NCBI GenBank assembly: GCA_013817465.1
Contig: JACDCP010000027.1
Location: forward strand, 1-16,479
Source: Gammaproteobacteria bacterium
GTDB lineage: Bacteria; Pseudomonadota; Gammaproteobacteria; Steroidobacterales; JACDCP01
Direction: 5' to 3'
DNA: 16,479 nucleotides
The notes under the pieces are model-generated. The model was not told the origin of the DNA, made no database searches, and saw nothing but the letters and a program-made list of their open reading frames with translations. Within the stretch, counting starts at the first letter, position 1. Each line of letters begins with the position of its first letter. Shown here piece after piece: positions 1-6,607 of this stretch. The position numbers and the translations under genes are program-made.

Positions 1-243
1 GAGCTGGAACGCGTCGCCGCCGCGAGTAAACTCTGGGACGGTGATGTCTGCGCCCTCCAGGTGACCGATGCCGATGCGCAGTCGGTGGAGCTGCGCGCGC
101 TGGTCAGCGCGAGAAACTCGTCGGAGGTTTGGGATCTGCGCTGCGAGGTCCGGGAGAAGCTCATCACGTTCATCCAGCGCGAGTATCCCGATGCGCTGCC
201 GCGTATGCGCACGAGCATCGATCGTCAACCGGAGGAAGAATAA
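1..243 (+). CDS. MscS-family mechanosensitive channel, C-terminal fragment
   Basis: Frame 1 is open from the first base to TAA at 241-243, giving 80 residues with no start in the window. The end, with E-L-R-A-L-V-S-A-R-N-S-S-E-V-W-D-L-R-C-E-V-R followed by E-K-L-I-x-F-I-Q-R-E-Y-P-D-A-L-P-R, resembles the cytosolic C-terminal alpha/beta domain of MscS-like channels, inner-membrane proteins that release solutes on osmotic downshock. Identification rests on this tail alone; the membrane part lies upstream of the window. The stop overlaps the start of the next gene by one base (TAATG), so the two are probably translationally coupled in one operon. Confidence 0.7.
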   Translation, partial: ELERVAAASKLWDGDVCALQVTDADAQSVELRALVSARNSSEVWDLRCEVREKLITFIQREYPDALPRMRTSIDRQPEEE

Positions 244-632
244 TGAGCTGCATTCGAGTTCGGCACCGCGGGGCCTGGCCGGTCGCAGCGGCGCTGGTGT
301 TATTATCGGCTTGCGCCACCGCTCGCATGTACGAGGGCGAAGCACGGCTTTCGGAAGAAGTGGCCGTTATCCAGTCCGCCTCGCAACTGGGCGTCCTGTT
401 CAGCCCCAACCCCGTTTATGTGAAGAGCATCGACGGCAGACAAGTTGCGGCCGGTGTCTCCGAGCTGGTCGTAGAGCCCGGCGAGCACATCCTCGTGGCG
501 CGCTGTCGGGCGAATCTCATCTACGGCTCGACCCACACGGTCGAGCTGGTCGCGCAAGCTGGCGAGACCTACCGGCTGGAAAGCGCGCCGAACCCGACCA
601 CGCGCTGTTCGGTGCGCATAACAGAAGAATGA
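243..632 (+). CDS. Small predicted lipoprotein
   Basis: 129 residues starting at the ATG inside TAATG. The reading frame extends further upstream, but that part overlaps the MscS-like gene and does not look coding. A basic N-terminus (R5-R9) and hydrophobic stretch end in the lipobox L-S-A-C with Cys24, so the protein should be exported, lipidated and anchored in the periplasm. The mature part is beta-rich and has two further cysteines (in V-A-R-C-R and T-R-C-S-V), which could form a disulfide. The pattern of a short segment around V-K-S-I-D-G-R and a later G-E-T-Y-R-L-E resembles small surface or PEGA-like lipoproteins, but I do not recognise a family. Coupling to the MscS-like gene suggests co-expression. 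Confidence 0.8.
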   Translation: MSCIRVRHRGAWPVAAALVLLSACATARMYEGEARLSEEVAVIQSASQLGVLFSPNPVYVKSIDGRQVAAGVSELVVEPGEHILVARCRANLIYGSTHTVELVAQAGETYRLESAPNPTTRCSVRITEE

Positions 633-802
633 CCGGAGCTTCGCTCGCAGCTCGTGGCTGTGTCACGCCTCTGGCGCCGCCCTTGCAACGATCAAAACCG
701 GTTCCGCCGTCGAGGCTGTCGTCGCTCCACTGAACGAGCTATGCATGAAGCCATAGTCGCTACTGGGGATTGTGTCAACACTGCCGTGTCCGAGGTGTCT
801 TC

Positions 803-1522
803 ATGGAAATCCGTCCTGCCATAACCGCACCTGTGGCGCCGGAAGCGCGCATCGGCATCATATTCTTCGGCTGCCTGCTGGGAATCGCCCTGTATCTCGT
901 GCAGCGCAACGTTGGCAACGACCTGGACTACATCGTTTATGAGATCTGGATCGTACCGGTGCTCGGTTTCTTCGGCCTGCTGATGTTTTTGATCACTGAT
1001 CTCAGGGACTGGCGGCCGTGGCTTGCGACGCTCGGTTATGGTGCGCTGGTGTTTGCATTGACGCTCTATGTCAGCGCCCAATGCGGTCTGCCTGCCGAAA
1101 GCCGCTGTTCTGTTATCGGCTTTCCCGGCTTTCTGCCCAGCCAGTTCATCGCCTGGTTCATCCTGCTGTTCTTTCTGCAGTCGCGCTTCGATCCGGCGCA
1201 GCCCGGCTGGACATATGGCGCGTTCCTTCACAATTCCTGGCACAACTTTCTGACTAGCAGCGCCGGGTCGTGTGGCGCCGGCATATCGGAGACTTCCCCC
1301 TCGTTATCGGCCGTCGCAAGCTGCTCGGGCATATCGAGGTCGTACCCGCGGGCATCGGAGTCCCGCCAGGCCTTGAAGTTCTGCTGCGGAGCGAAGTCCG
1401 TCCCGGCGGCGCGGATTGCCTTTCCAGAACTTACGTTTGCCTGTTGCTGGAAGCCGACCTCTCTTCAGAGGTGCAGCCGGAGTTCGTGTTGTTCGTCTTT
1501 CATACCCAGTATCCCGGCATAG
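803..1522 (+). CDS. Four-helix membrane protein; its in-frame tail is probably spurious
   Basis: ATG at 803 has GAGGTG about six bases upstream. Residues 1-150 look real: hydrophobic segments at about 17-33, 47-65, 73-91 and 112-126, separated by short charged loops. From about residue 152 (near base 1258) the frame turns into Ser/Ala/Cys/Arg-rich sequence typical of a non-coding frame, while the frame one base away becomes protein-like and runs to 1740. I read this as one gene with a single-base frameshift near 1253-1270, whether a real mutation or an assembly indel. The family is not recognised. The 170 bases upstream (633-802) hold no gene that I can support. Confidence 0.55.
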   Translation: MEIRPAITAPVAPEARIGIIFFGCLLGIALYLVQRNVGNDLDYIVYEIWIVPVLGFFGLLMFLITDLRDWRPWLATLGYGALVFALTLYVSAQCGLPAESRCSVIGFPGFLPSQFIAWFILLFFLQSRFDPAQPGWTYGAFLHNSWHNFLTSSAGSCGAGISETSPSLSAVASCSGISRSYPRASESRQALKFCCGAKSVPAARIAFPELTFACCWKPTSLQRCSRSSCCSSFIPSIPA

Positions 1523-1740
1523 AGTATGCGCCGCGAGCCGAAACGGGCCTTGCGTATAACGTGGTGTTCCGTCGGGACGATGGCAAATGGCAGAAATCGG
1601 GGCACTTGTTCGTCTCGTCCGGAGTCCGCTATGGCGAGATCGCGCCGGTCCTGAAAAGCGGGGATTACGCGTTTCCGCCCGCGGTGAGGCGGGATCTCCG
1701 GATCGGCGACAAAAAGTGGATATGGGTCGAGCAGGAGTGA
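1270..1740 (+). CDS. Probable displaced C-terminal half of the upstream membrane protein
   Basis: This frame opens just after TAG at 1255-1257; GTG at 1270 is the first possible start but has no convincing ribosome site. The 156 residues look coding (mixed hydrophobic and charged residues, high GC at third positions), with beta-strand-like segments such as L-L-G-H-I-E-V-V-P, E-F-V-L-F-V-F-H-T and K-K-W-I-W-V-E at the end. It overlaps 250 bases of the preceding frame, which two independent genes rarely do, so it more likely continues that protein as a soluble domain after the four helices. No known domain recognised. It converges on the decayed minus-strand gene, whose homology ends almost exactly at this stop. 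Confidence 0.5.
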   Translation: MWRRHIGDFPLVIGRRKLLGHIEVVPAGIGVPPGLEVLLRSEVRPGGADCLSRTYVCLLLEADLSSEVQPEFVLFVFHTQYPGIEYAPRAETGLAYNVVFRRDDGKWQKSGHLFVSSGVRYGEIAPVLKSGDYAFPPAVRRDLRIGDKKWIWVEQE

Positions 1741-1841
1741 CCGTTGACGAACTCGACACCGCCGCTCACTCCGCCACCGCCGGTTTTGTCGGCATCGGCG
1801 CCGGGATTCGCCTGCTCGGCATTCGTGAGCCCGTTCTGTCA

Positions 1842-2083
1842 GGGCAATGTGCACACCGCCCCGGTATCGAGATCGAGCGTGCCCGTGGACAGCGCGGCGC
1901 GATTGGCACCGAGGTACACCGGCAGATTGGGCGCCAGCGGTGTGAAGCACGCTCCCGCCGGAGGTTCGAAGTCGATGCCGTCGATGGCTTTCTCGGTGAC
2001 CTTCATCACATAACTGAGCTCGTCTGGGTTCGAAGTATCGAGCACATCGTTGCTCTCGATACTCACCGGCACCAGTGAGAGCA
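1842..2083 (-). repeat. Module repeat, copy 2
   Basis: Coding V-P-V-S-I-E-S-N-D-V-L-D through L-D-T-G-A-V-C-T-L-P, homologous to copy 1. It is followed at once by the TGA at 1839-1841, where copy 1 instead continues into its acidic calcium-binding repeat. Confidence 0.75.
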
Positions 2084-2400
2084 GTCCACCGGCTGCGTCG
2101 ATCCGGGCCTGGTAGTTGATGCGGGGTCGGCGTGGTGCCGCCGGTCACTCTCAAGTGCCATTCATTGCCGCCATTGCAATTCTTCCAGAGGAACGTCGCG
2201 CGCTCGGTGTTCTTGTTGAAGCCGGGTTGGCCGCAGGCATCCGGGTGATCCGCTGAGTCGTCGTCCGCATCCAATGGATTTGTGCCGTTGGTCACCTCGT
2301 CACCGTCGTTCACGCCGCCGCCGTCGGTGTCGGGATTGTTCGGATCGGTGCCGAGATTCGCTTCCTCGGCGTCGGTGAGGCCGTCTTCGTCGCTGTCCGC

Positions 2401-2640
2401 GGACGGAGTGCAGGCAGCCCCGGTGTCGAGGCTGAGCGTGGCTGAGGTGAGCGCCGTGCGCGTGGCGCCGAGATACACCGGCAAAGCGGGCGCCAGCGGC
2501 GTGAAGCAGGCTCCCGCCGGCAGCCCGAAATCGATGCCGTCCTGGGCTTGTCGGGTGACCCGCATCAGATAGCTGAATCGATCAGGGTCGGTGTTGTCCA
2601 GCTCGTCGTTGCTTTCGATGCTCACCGGTAACAAAAACAG
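2401..2640 (-). repeat. Module repeat, copy 1
   Basis: About 240 bases coding L-P-V-S-I-E-S-N-D through L-D-T-G-A-A-C. It matches copy 2 about 559 bases away, for example at A-G-A-C-F-T-P-L-A-P and L-P-V-Y-L-G-A. By eye roughly three quarters of bases are shared. Confidence 0.75.
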
Positions 2641-2646
2641 CAGCAT

Positions 2647-2911
2647 GCACAGTGGCTTTCCCCGGCCGGAGCCCGGATTAACCCGGGCAACTGCTTTTTT
2701 ATCCCTGTCGGCGCCGCAAGATTATGCACCTGTCCGCGGTAAAAGGTAGTCCTATACCGCATGCCTCGTCTTCCCCCTGCCGGACGGAAGATTGAAGACG
2801 CTCCAGGTGCGTAAAAAGCTCCAAAGCTACATCTGGTCGCGATCAACACCAACTCGGGGCAGCTCGTGGATTCGGCGCACCCGCGACGTGGACGGTGATA
2901 CGGATCGTGGC
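2647..2911. other. Short intergenic region with no gene recognised
   Basis: 265 bases between the decayed repeat gene and the insertion sequence. All frames are short or broken, and no continuation of the TSP3 protein's N-terminus was found. A small inverted repeat (GCGGTA / TACCGC, at about 2736-2760) is present. The region may contain the former promoter of the repeat gene, but I cannot point to one. Confidence 0.4.
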
Positions 2912-3999
2912 TAGTGTGCTGTCCCGGAAATAAATGTGCAAAGTCGTTCGATTTTCGCGAGGATCGATTGTGCGGTAGCGGTCCAGACGAAGGGGCGACT
3001 GTTGGAATTGTAATGTTCGACGAAGTGGCGAATCTTTTCGATCAGTTCTTTGACGCTGGAGAACGTGCCGCGTCGGATAGCCTGCTGGGTAATCAGACTG
3101 AACCAACGTTCGACTTGGTTGAGCCACGAAGCGTAGGTGGGTGTGTAGTGGACGTGAAAACGCGGGCGTTTGGCGAGCCACGCTTTGACCTTGGCATGCT
3201 TGTGGGTGGCGTAGTTGTCGATGACGAGATGCACATCCAGTTCGGCAGGCACGTTACGCTCTACGTGGCGTAAAAAGGCGAGAAACTCCTGATGGCGGTG
3301 ACGCGGCTTGCATTGGCTGATGATGTTGCCGTTGGCGACATCCAGGGCAGCGAACAGAGTGGTGGTGCCATGACGCACGTAGTCGTGGGTGACGCCCTCG
3401 ACATAGCCGAGGCCCATAGGCAACAACGGCTGCGTGCGTTGCAGTGCCTGCACTTGAGTCTTCTCATCGACGCATAACACCAAGGCATTGTCCGGTGGGT
3501 TCAGGTACAGGCCGACGATATCGCGCACCTTTTCGACGAAGAATGGATCGTTGGAGATTTTGAACTGCTTTTGTCGATGTGGCTGAACGCCAAACAGATT
3601 GAACCAGCGCGCCACGGTACTCTTCGAGATGCCGGTGTGCGCGGCCATGCTGCGCACGCTCCAGTGCGTGCCCGCGGCTGGACGGCTCTGCAAGACACTG
3701 TTGATCACCTCGGCGACTCGTTCATCATCGAAGCTGCGCGGCCTGCCGGCGCGTAACTCATCATGCAGGCCTTCGATACCATGTTGAAGATAACGCTTGC
3801 GCCAGTTACTGACGGTAGCCTTGTTCAAGCGCATACGTTTGGCTATCGCAGTGTTGGTCTCACCTTGCGCACTGGCCAATACGATCTGTGCACGTTGTAC
3901 CAGCGCATGGGGCAATGCACGCGAAGTCGCCAAGCTCTTCAGCTGGATGCGCTCGTCGTCGGACAGCACCAATTGAACGGTCGGGCGTCCTGTCGGCAT
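2911..3999 (-). CDS. IS630-family DDE transposase
   Basis: 362 residues from ATG at 3999, chosen over ATG 4014 because GGGAGGA lies six bases before it. Residues about 10-140 hold the helix-turn-helix region (A-I-A-K-R-M-R-L-N-K-A-T-V-S-N-W-R-K-R and a second around S-K-S-T-V-A-R-W-F). The catalytic triad of the DDE integrase fold is visible: D178 in L-C-V-D-E-K-T-Q, D261 in L-V-I-D-N-Y-A-T-H-K and E297 in W-L-N-Q-V-E-R-W-F, with 35 residues between the last two, as expected in IS630. It cuts and joins the element's ends at TA sites. The frame is intact. The stop codon TAG at 2913-2911 lies outside the element, formed by the TA duplication plus one host base. Confidence 0.95.
   Translation of the reverse strand: MPTGRPTVQLVLSDDERIQLKSLATSRALPHALVQRAQIVLASAQGETNTAIAKRMRLNKATVSNWRKRYLQHGIEGLHDELRAGRPRSFDDERVAEVINSVLQSRPAAGTHWSVRSMAAHTGISKSTVARWFNLFGVQPHRQKQFKISNDPFFVEKVRDIVGLYLNPPDNALVLCVDEKTQVQALQRTQPLLPMGLGYVEGVTHDYVRHGTTTLFAALDVANGNIISQCKPRHRHQEFLAFLRHVERNVPAELDVHLVIDNYATHKHAKVKAWLAKRPRFHVHYTPTYASWLNQVERWFSLITQQAIRRGTFSSVKELIEKIRHFVEHYNSNSRPFVWTATAQSILAKIERLCTFISGTAH
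2914..2938 (+). repeat. IS630 terminal inverted repeat, left
   Basis: Starts GTGTGCTGTCCCGGAAATAA and pairs with the right end at 4035-4059 over GTGT, TGTCCC and TAA blocks. Preceded by the TA duplication at 2912-2913. Confidence 0.85.
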
Positions 4000-4034
4000 G
4001 GCATATCCTCCCATAGAACAGAAGGATATATTAT

Positions 4035-4059
4035 GCCACTTACTTATGGGACACTACAC
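4035..4059 (-). repeat. IS630 terminal inverted repeat, right
   Basis: Read on the minus strand it starts GTGTAGTGTCCCATAAGTAA, matching the left end. Followed by the TA duplication at 4060-4061. Confidence 0.85.
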
Positions 4060-4102
4060 TAGGAGCCCGCAAGACAATGCCGATAACGCTGGCCTTCCCG
4101 GG

Positions 4103-4495
4103 TCAACTCGCCCGCAGGCGCCACTGCGCCGGGTGGCTGACCCCGCTCGCGGCCGGCGGCAGTAGATCGACTTTCTCCAGCAGCTCGCGCGCCGCTGCCT
4201 GCGTCTGTTTGCGCAATGATTTCGCGCGCGAGAGAGCGAAGCAGAGGGTCGTGCAGTCGTTGTGGTTATAGCAAAGCTCGAGCGCGTCGATCATGATCTC
4301 GATGGCGTCGAGGCCGCTCAGCCCGTTGCCGTTTTCTCGCGGGCCGATGCGCTGGATGGTGTGTTCCCGGATCGCTGCGACGAGCGTCTCGGGCTCGGGT
4401 CGATCCGGCGCACTCAGAATGTCCATGACGCCCCGGTCGAATTTTTTTTCGAGATCCCTGAAGATCGAGCCGAGAATGTCCTGTCGGTCGCGCAT
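4103..4495 (-). CDS. Conserved protein of unknown function, paralog A (CxxHxxC)
   Basis: 130 residues from ATG 4495, with GGAGGA nine bases upstream; an upstream ATG at 4546 lacks a ribosome site and its extra residues are not shared by the paralog. The protein is a close relative of the gene at 6571-7050: 35 of the first 50 residues are identical, including M-R-x-R-Q, D-L-E-K-K-F and D-R-P-x-P. Both have a hydrophobic helix followed by L-E-L-C-Y-x-H-x-D-C, here C75, H78 and C81, a possible metal or redox site (inference). No signal peptide or membrane segment, so probably cytoplasmic. Family not recognised. The leader is about 206 bases long, and the IS630 copy begins 41 bases beyond the stop. 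Confidence 0.8.
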   Translation of the reverse strand: MRDRQDILGSIFRDLEKKFDRGVMDILSAPDRPEPETLVAAIREHTIQRIGPRENGNGLSGLDAIEIMIDALELCYNHNDCTTLCFALSRAKSLRKQTQAAARELLEKVDLLPPAASGVSHPAQWRLRAS

Positions 4496-4701
4496 GACTG
4501 CCGTTCCTCCGCTTGCGTTTTGACGGCTCGCCAAGGGGGAACGCATGTGCTATCCGGGAGGTTGACCGCGGCAGTCCGGCACTCTGTCGCGGACTGCCTG
4601 CCTGGCCGGCAGGATTCGGCAACCCCGCTGTCTTAGGACGACATCCCTTAGACCGGTAGTTTTGCGCCCCCACCTTTCGGTGAGTTTGCCTTTATCGTGA
4701 G
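4496..4701 (-). other. Long 5' leader of paralog A with two hairpins
   Basis: About 206 untranslated bases between the predicted transcription start (near 4701) and the ATG. It has a perfect 9-bp stem (GGCAGTCCG at 4570-4578, CGGACTGCC at 4590-4598) with an 11-base loop and, abutting it, a 6-bp stem (CCTGCC at 4597-4602, GGCAGG at 4608-4613); the two stems share two bases. No known riboswitch recognised. The equivalent leader of paralog B is about 128 bases and does not show the same stems. Confidence 0.45.
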
Positions 4702-4707
4702 GAACGG

Positions 4708-4736
4708 ATCATGAACAGCCGGTATCGAGGTGTCAA
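4708..4736 (-). promoter_or_regulatory. Promoter of paralog A
   Basis: On the minus strand TTGACA (4736-4731), 17 bases, then CATGAT (4713-4708). The -35 is consensus, the -10 matches four of six bases. The same arrangement precedes paralog B, and the surrounding 60-80 bases are conserved between the two (for example TGAGTTTGCCTT at 4681-4692 and GGATCATGAACAG at 4706-4718, plus strand), supporting function. Confidence 0.65.
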
Positions 4737-4821
4737 TTGTCGCTGTGCGCAGACAAGTCGGATTCTGGAAATCCACTGACAAGCGGGCGCAATGCCTAAT
4801 GCCTGAAAAAACAGGTCAGCG
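4737..4821. other. Intergenic, no gene seen
   Basis: 85 bases between the paralog A promoter and the stop of the small gene at 4822. A short CCTG-A6-CAGG inverted repeat is present near 4802-4815 but is too weak to call a terminator. Confidence 0.4.
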
Positions 4822-5058
4822 CTATACTGCGCGTGTGATGGAATCCTGCACGACCGGGGGAAGCTGCACGATTGCGAACCATGCTGCCGGATACAGATAG
4901 TCTTCACCGCTTTCATCAATAACGCGGATGTCTCCGTTTTGCGCCGCAACGACGTCAGGGACGACGCGATAAATTTTGTGCAACTCGAGCGACGCCGGGT
5001 AGTCAGCATTGCTGATGCATACTGCAAACCGACATGTTTCGTCTTTCTCTCGTTTCAT
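4822..5058 (-). CDS. Small conserved protein of unknown function, second of a pair
   Basis: 78 residues from ATG 5058, which follows the stop of the upstream gene (5062) after three bases, so the two form an operon and are probably coupled. Charged N-terminus (M-K-R-E-K-D-E-T), then a likely small beta fold: F-A-V-C-I-S-N, P-A-S-L-E-L-H-K-I-Y-R-V-V-P-D, I-R-V-I-D-E-S-G-E-D-Y-L-Y-P and W-F-A-I-V-Q-L-P. The run from S-L-E-L-x-K-x-Y-R-V to D-E-S-G-E-D-Y-L-Y-P looks like a conserved family core, but I cannot name the family. No signal peptide or membrane helix. A two-gene unit of this size could be a toxin-antitoxin pair or simply two house proteins; nothing visible decides. Confidence 0.75.
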   Translation of the reverse strand: MKREKDETCRFAVCISNADYPASLELHKIYRVVPDVVAAQNGDIRVIDESGEDYLYPAAWFAIVQLPPVVQDSITRAV

Positions 5059-5061
5059 AGG

Positions 5062-5295
5062 TCAGTCCAGAAAGCGTTTGCGCTTCAGTTCTTTCTTTCC
5101 GACGCCGTGGGCCTCATACCAATGCAGTTCTGCCAATCTGATTTGTCCGCTGGGCAGTCGGATCCGGGCAACACCCTTGAGCTTCCGCCAGAGCCTGCCT
5201 CCATAATACTTGCGAAGCCTCGCAATGTCCCGAATCCCGGAACTCCTTGCGATGATTTCGATACTGGATATTTCGCCGACGATCTCAAAGTGCAT
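5062..5295 (-). CDS. Small basic conserved protein of unknown function, first of a pair
   Basis: 77 residues from ATG 5295; the frame continues upstream to 5427, but that part is low-quality sequence and the M-H-F-E-I-V-G-E-I start looks natural. The protein has two halves: an N-terminal strand-helix (I-x-S-I-E-I-I-A, I-R-D-I-A-R-L-R-K-Y-Y-G-G) and a strongly basic C-terminal half (W-R-K-L-K-G-V-A-R-I-R-L, E-L-H-W-Y-E-A-H-G-V-G-K-K-E-L-K-R-K-R-F). The basic charge and the W-Y-E-A-H-G motif suggest nucleic-acid or phosphate binding (inference). Gene order and tight spacing with the next gene indicate joint function. Family not named. Confidence 0.75.
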   Translation of the reverse strand: MHFEIVGEISSIEIIARSSGIRDIARLRKYYGGRLWRKLKGVARIRLPSGQIRLAELHWYEAHGVGKKELKRKRFLD

Positions 5296-5480
5296 ATCGG
5301 ATGCGTTTCTTTGTGCACAGTCCAGGCGATCGTTAAAGCCGCTCGATGAAGTAATAGTATGGTTTGGGGATTCGATAATAGTCCCGCCCCGTTTCCGTGC
5401 GGTCTGGGCCGTTATTGGTTCCAGCAAGCGGCTGCGGATCGCCTACTATCCAGAGAGAAAATGCAAATCGGGGAGTAGTC

Positions 5481-5840
5481 ATGGACGAAGCACGCGCGCT
5501 CGAAGTCATCCGTCCGCTCAGCGAGGGTATTGATCCGGGTACAGGTGAGGTTCTCCCGGATGCTCATATCATTCAGAAGCCGGATGTGATCCGGGCGTTG
5601 CACGACGCGGTGGCCGCGCTGGAGATGAGCCGCGAACGCAAGCGGCGGCAGCACGATCTGCCCGGCAAGGCCGGCGCCCCATGGTCCGAGACGGAGGACG
5701 AGCAGCTCGGCGCCGGTTTCGACGGCGGAGCGTCTGTTGCAGAACTTGCGAAAATGCACGAGCGGACACGTTCCGCCATTCACTCCCGGCTCGTGAAGCT
5801 CGGCAAACTGGACGCGGCGGGCACCCCGGCACGGCAGTAA
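5481..5840 (+). CDS. Small protein with Myb/SANT-like helix-turn-helix C-terminus
   Basis: 119 residues from ATG 5481 with GGGGAG seven bases upstream; the longer frame from 5397 is not supported. The N-terminal half (A-L-E-V-I-R-P-L-S-E-G-I-D-P-x-T-G-E-V-L-P then P-D-V-I-R-A-L-H-D-A-V-A-A-L-E) reads as a conserved family signature. After a basic R-E-R-K-R-R-Q linker, W-S-E-T-E-D-E-Q-L-G-A-G-F-D-G-G-A-S-V-A-E-L-A-K-M-H-E-R-T-R-S-A-I-H-S-R-L is like Myb/SANT or resolvase-type DNA-binding helices, so a DNA-binding role is likely. It stands alone: divergent from the pair at 4822-5295 and 74 bases before the Frag1-like gene. Confidence 0.8.
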   Translation: MDEARALEVIRPLSEGIDPGTGEVLPDAHIIQKPDVIRALHDAVAALEMSRERKRRQHDLPGKAGAPWSETEDEQLGAGFDGGASVAELAKMHERTRSAIHSRLVKLGKLDAAGTPARQ

Positions 5841-5914
5841 GCAGGGGCACTCACCCTGCGTCGACATGCTCCCCTTGACGGGCGCTTATTGTCAGGCTGT
5901 TATCATGCCGGACA

Positions 5915-6607
5915 ATGGGAGCGCGCGCCGTAGCACTGATCGTCGGCCTGGTGCCGATGATCGCCGTGAACGTGTCCTACTGGCTTGCCTCCGCTGCGGG
6001 TACCGTCCCCACCTGCATGCCCTATCTCGACGGCTGCACGTCGATCAGCGCGACGGGCAGGCAGCCGCCATCGAGCTTCGTGTTTCGCGCGACCATGTTG
6101 CCGGCCGCAGTGCTGATCATCGTCTATTGGAAACTATGCGCCGGGTGGCTCGAAACCTTGGGCGCGGCCGGCCGTGCTCGCGCGCATATCCTCTCCATCG
6201 TGGGCGGCATCGGGGGGTTGTTCCTGATCCTTTACGTGACCTTTCTCGGTTCCGAAGGCGACTTCTACGATCTGATGCGCCGCTACGGGGTGACAGTATT
6301 CTTCGGCTTCAACTATCTGGCCCAGCTGATGCTTGCAGAGCGCATGTTGCACTTTACGGGCAGAACCGCGTCGCCGGTCGCGCTAAGGAGGGTCGGGCAG
6401 GTCAAGCTCGGCATCTGCATCGTGCTGCTGGCGATCGGGGTAGCGAGCATTCCGGTCATGAACTTCGGCGCGAACAAGGACCGCATCCAGAACGTCATGG
6501 AGTGGAATTTCGCGCTGCTGATGTTCGCTAACTTCGCCCTGACCTGGTTCGCCTGGCGGGCGACGGATTTTCAGTTACGCGTGACGGCGCGCAGCCTCAG
6601 CGGGTAG
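5915..6607 (+). CDS. Integral membrane protein, Frag1/DRAM/Sfk1-like
   Basis: 230 residues from ATG 5915 (weak ribosome site). About six hydrophobic helices (near 4-25, 58-75, 92-112, 125-142, 168-185 and 198-214) place it in the inner membrane. The loop after helix 1, C-M-P-Y-L-D-G-C-T-S-I-S-A-T-G-R-Q-P-P-S-S-F-V-F-R, with two cysteines, and the later Y-G-V-T-V-F-F-G-F-N-Y-L-A-Q-L, suggest the Frag1/DRAM/Sfk1 (CWH43-like) family, whose bacterial role is unknown; this placement is from memory of the motif pattern, not a search. The last 37 bases overlap the 3' end of paralog B on the opposite strand. Confidence 0.75.
   Translation: MGARAVALIVGLVPMIAVNVSYWLASAAGTVPTCMPYLDGCTSISATGRQPPSSFVFRATMLPAAVLIIVYWKLCAGWLETLGAAGRARAHILSIVGGIGGLFLILYVTFLGSEGDFYDLMRRYGVTVFFGFNYLAQLMLAERMLHFTGRTASPVALRRVGQVKLGICIVLLAIGVASIPVMNFGANKDRIQNVMEWNFALLMFANFALTWFAWRATDFQLRVTARSLSG

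Larger units (their letters stand above)
1742..2646 (-). pseudogene. Thrombospondin type 3 repeat protein, decayed
   Basis: Reading 2646 to 1742: a partial module (L-L-P-V-S-I-E-S-N-D-E-L-D ... L-S-L-D-T-G-A-A-C), then a thrombospondin type 3 calcium-binding segment with D-S-D-E-D-G-L-T-D-A-E-E and P-D-T-D-G-G-G-V-N-D-G-D-E-V, then the start of a second module (A-T-F-L-W-K-N-C-N-G-G-N-E-W-H-L-R-V-T-G-G). At the C run facing GGGG 2123-2126 the frame breaks; dropping one base restores I-N-Y-Q-A-R-I-D-A-A-G-G and module two continues. A TGA at 1839-1841 interrupts it, and the second calcium segment after that stop has lost most acidic residues (N-G-L-T-N-A-E-Q-A-N-P). The first module lacks its N-terminal half, and no signal peptide is left. 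Such proteins are normally secreted or surface-bound; this copy looks non-functional. Confidence 0.7.
2914..4059 (-). mobile_element. IS630-family insertion sequence, complete
   Basis: 1146 bases bounded by imperfect inverted repeats sharing GTGT, then TGTCCC, then AA and TAA, and flanked on both sides by TA (2912-2913 and 4060-4061). Insertion at and duplication of TA is the hallmark of IS630/Tc1-type elements. It carries one transposase gene on the minus strand. It sits between the decayed TSP3 gene and the 3' end of the first paralogous gene, and the joined flanks do not restore an obvious reading frame, so it seems to have landed in intergenic DNA. Well-preserved ends and gene suggest a fairly recent, possibly active copy. 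Confidence 0.9.

Noticed and set aside
68..733. 221-codon plus-strand frame
   Set aside because: Arg/Ser-rich shadow of the MscS-like tail and lipoprotein genes.
692..1243. 183-codon minus-strand frame
   Set aside because: Lies opposite the membrane-protein frame and has charged, low-complexity composition with no domain.
1465..2120. Long C-terminal extension of the TSP3 frame past the indel
   Set aside because: Sequence after the break is Arg-rich noise; the neighbouring frame keeps the module homology.
4802..4815. CCTG-A6-CAGG as a terminator
   Set aside because: Only a 4-bp stem, too weak, and no T-run follows.
5866..6531. 221-codon plus-strand frame
   Set aside because: Arg-rich shadow of the Frag1-like membrane protein frame.
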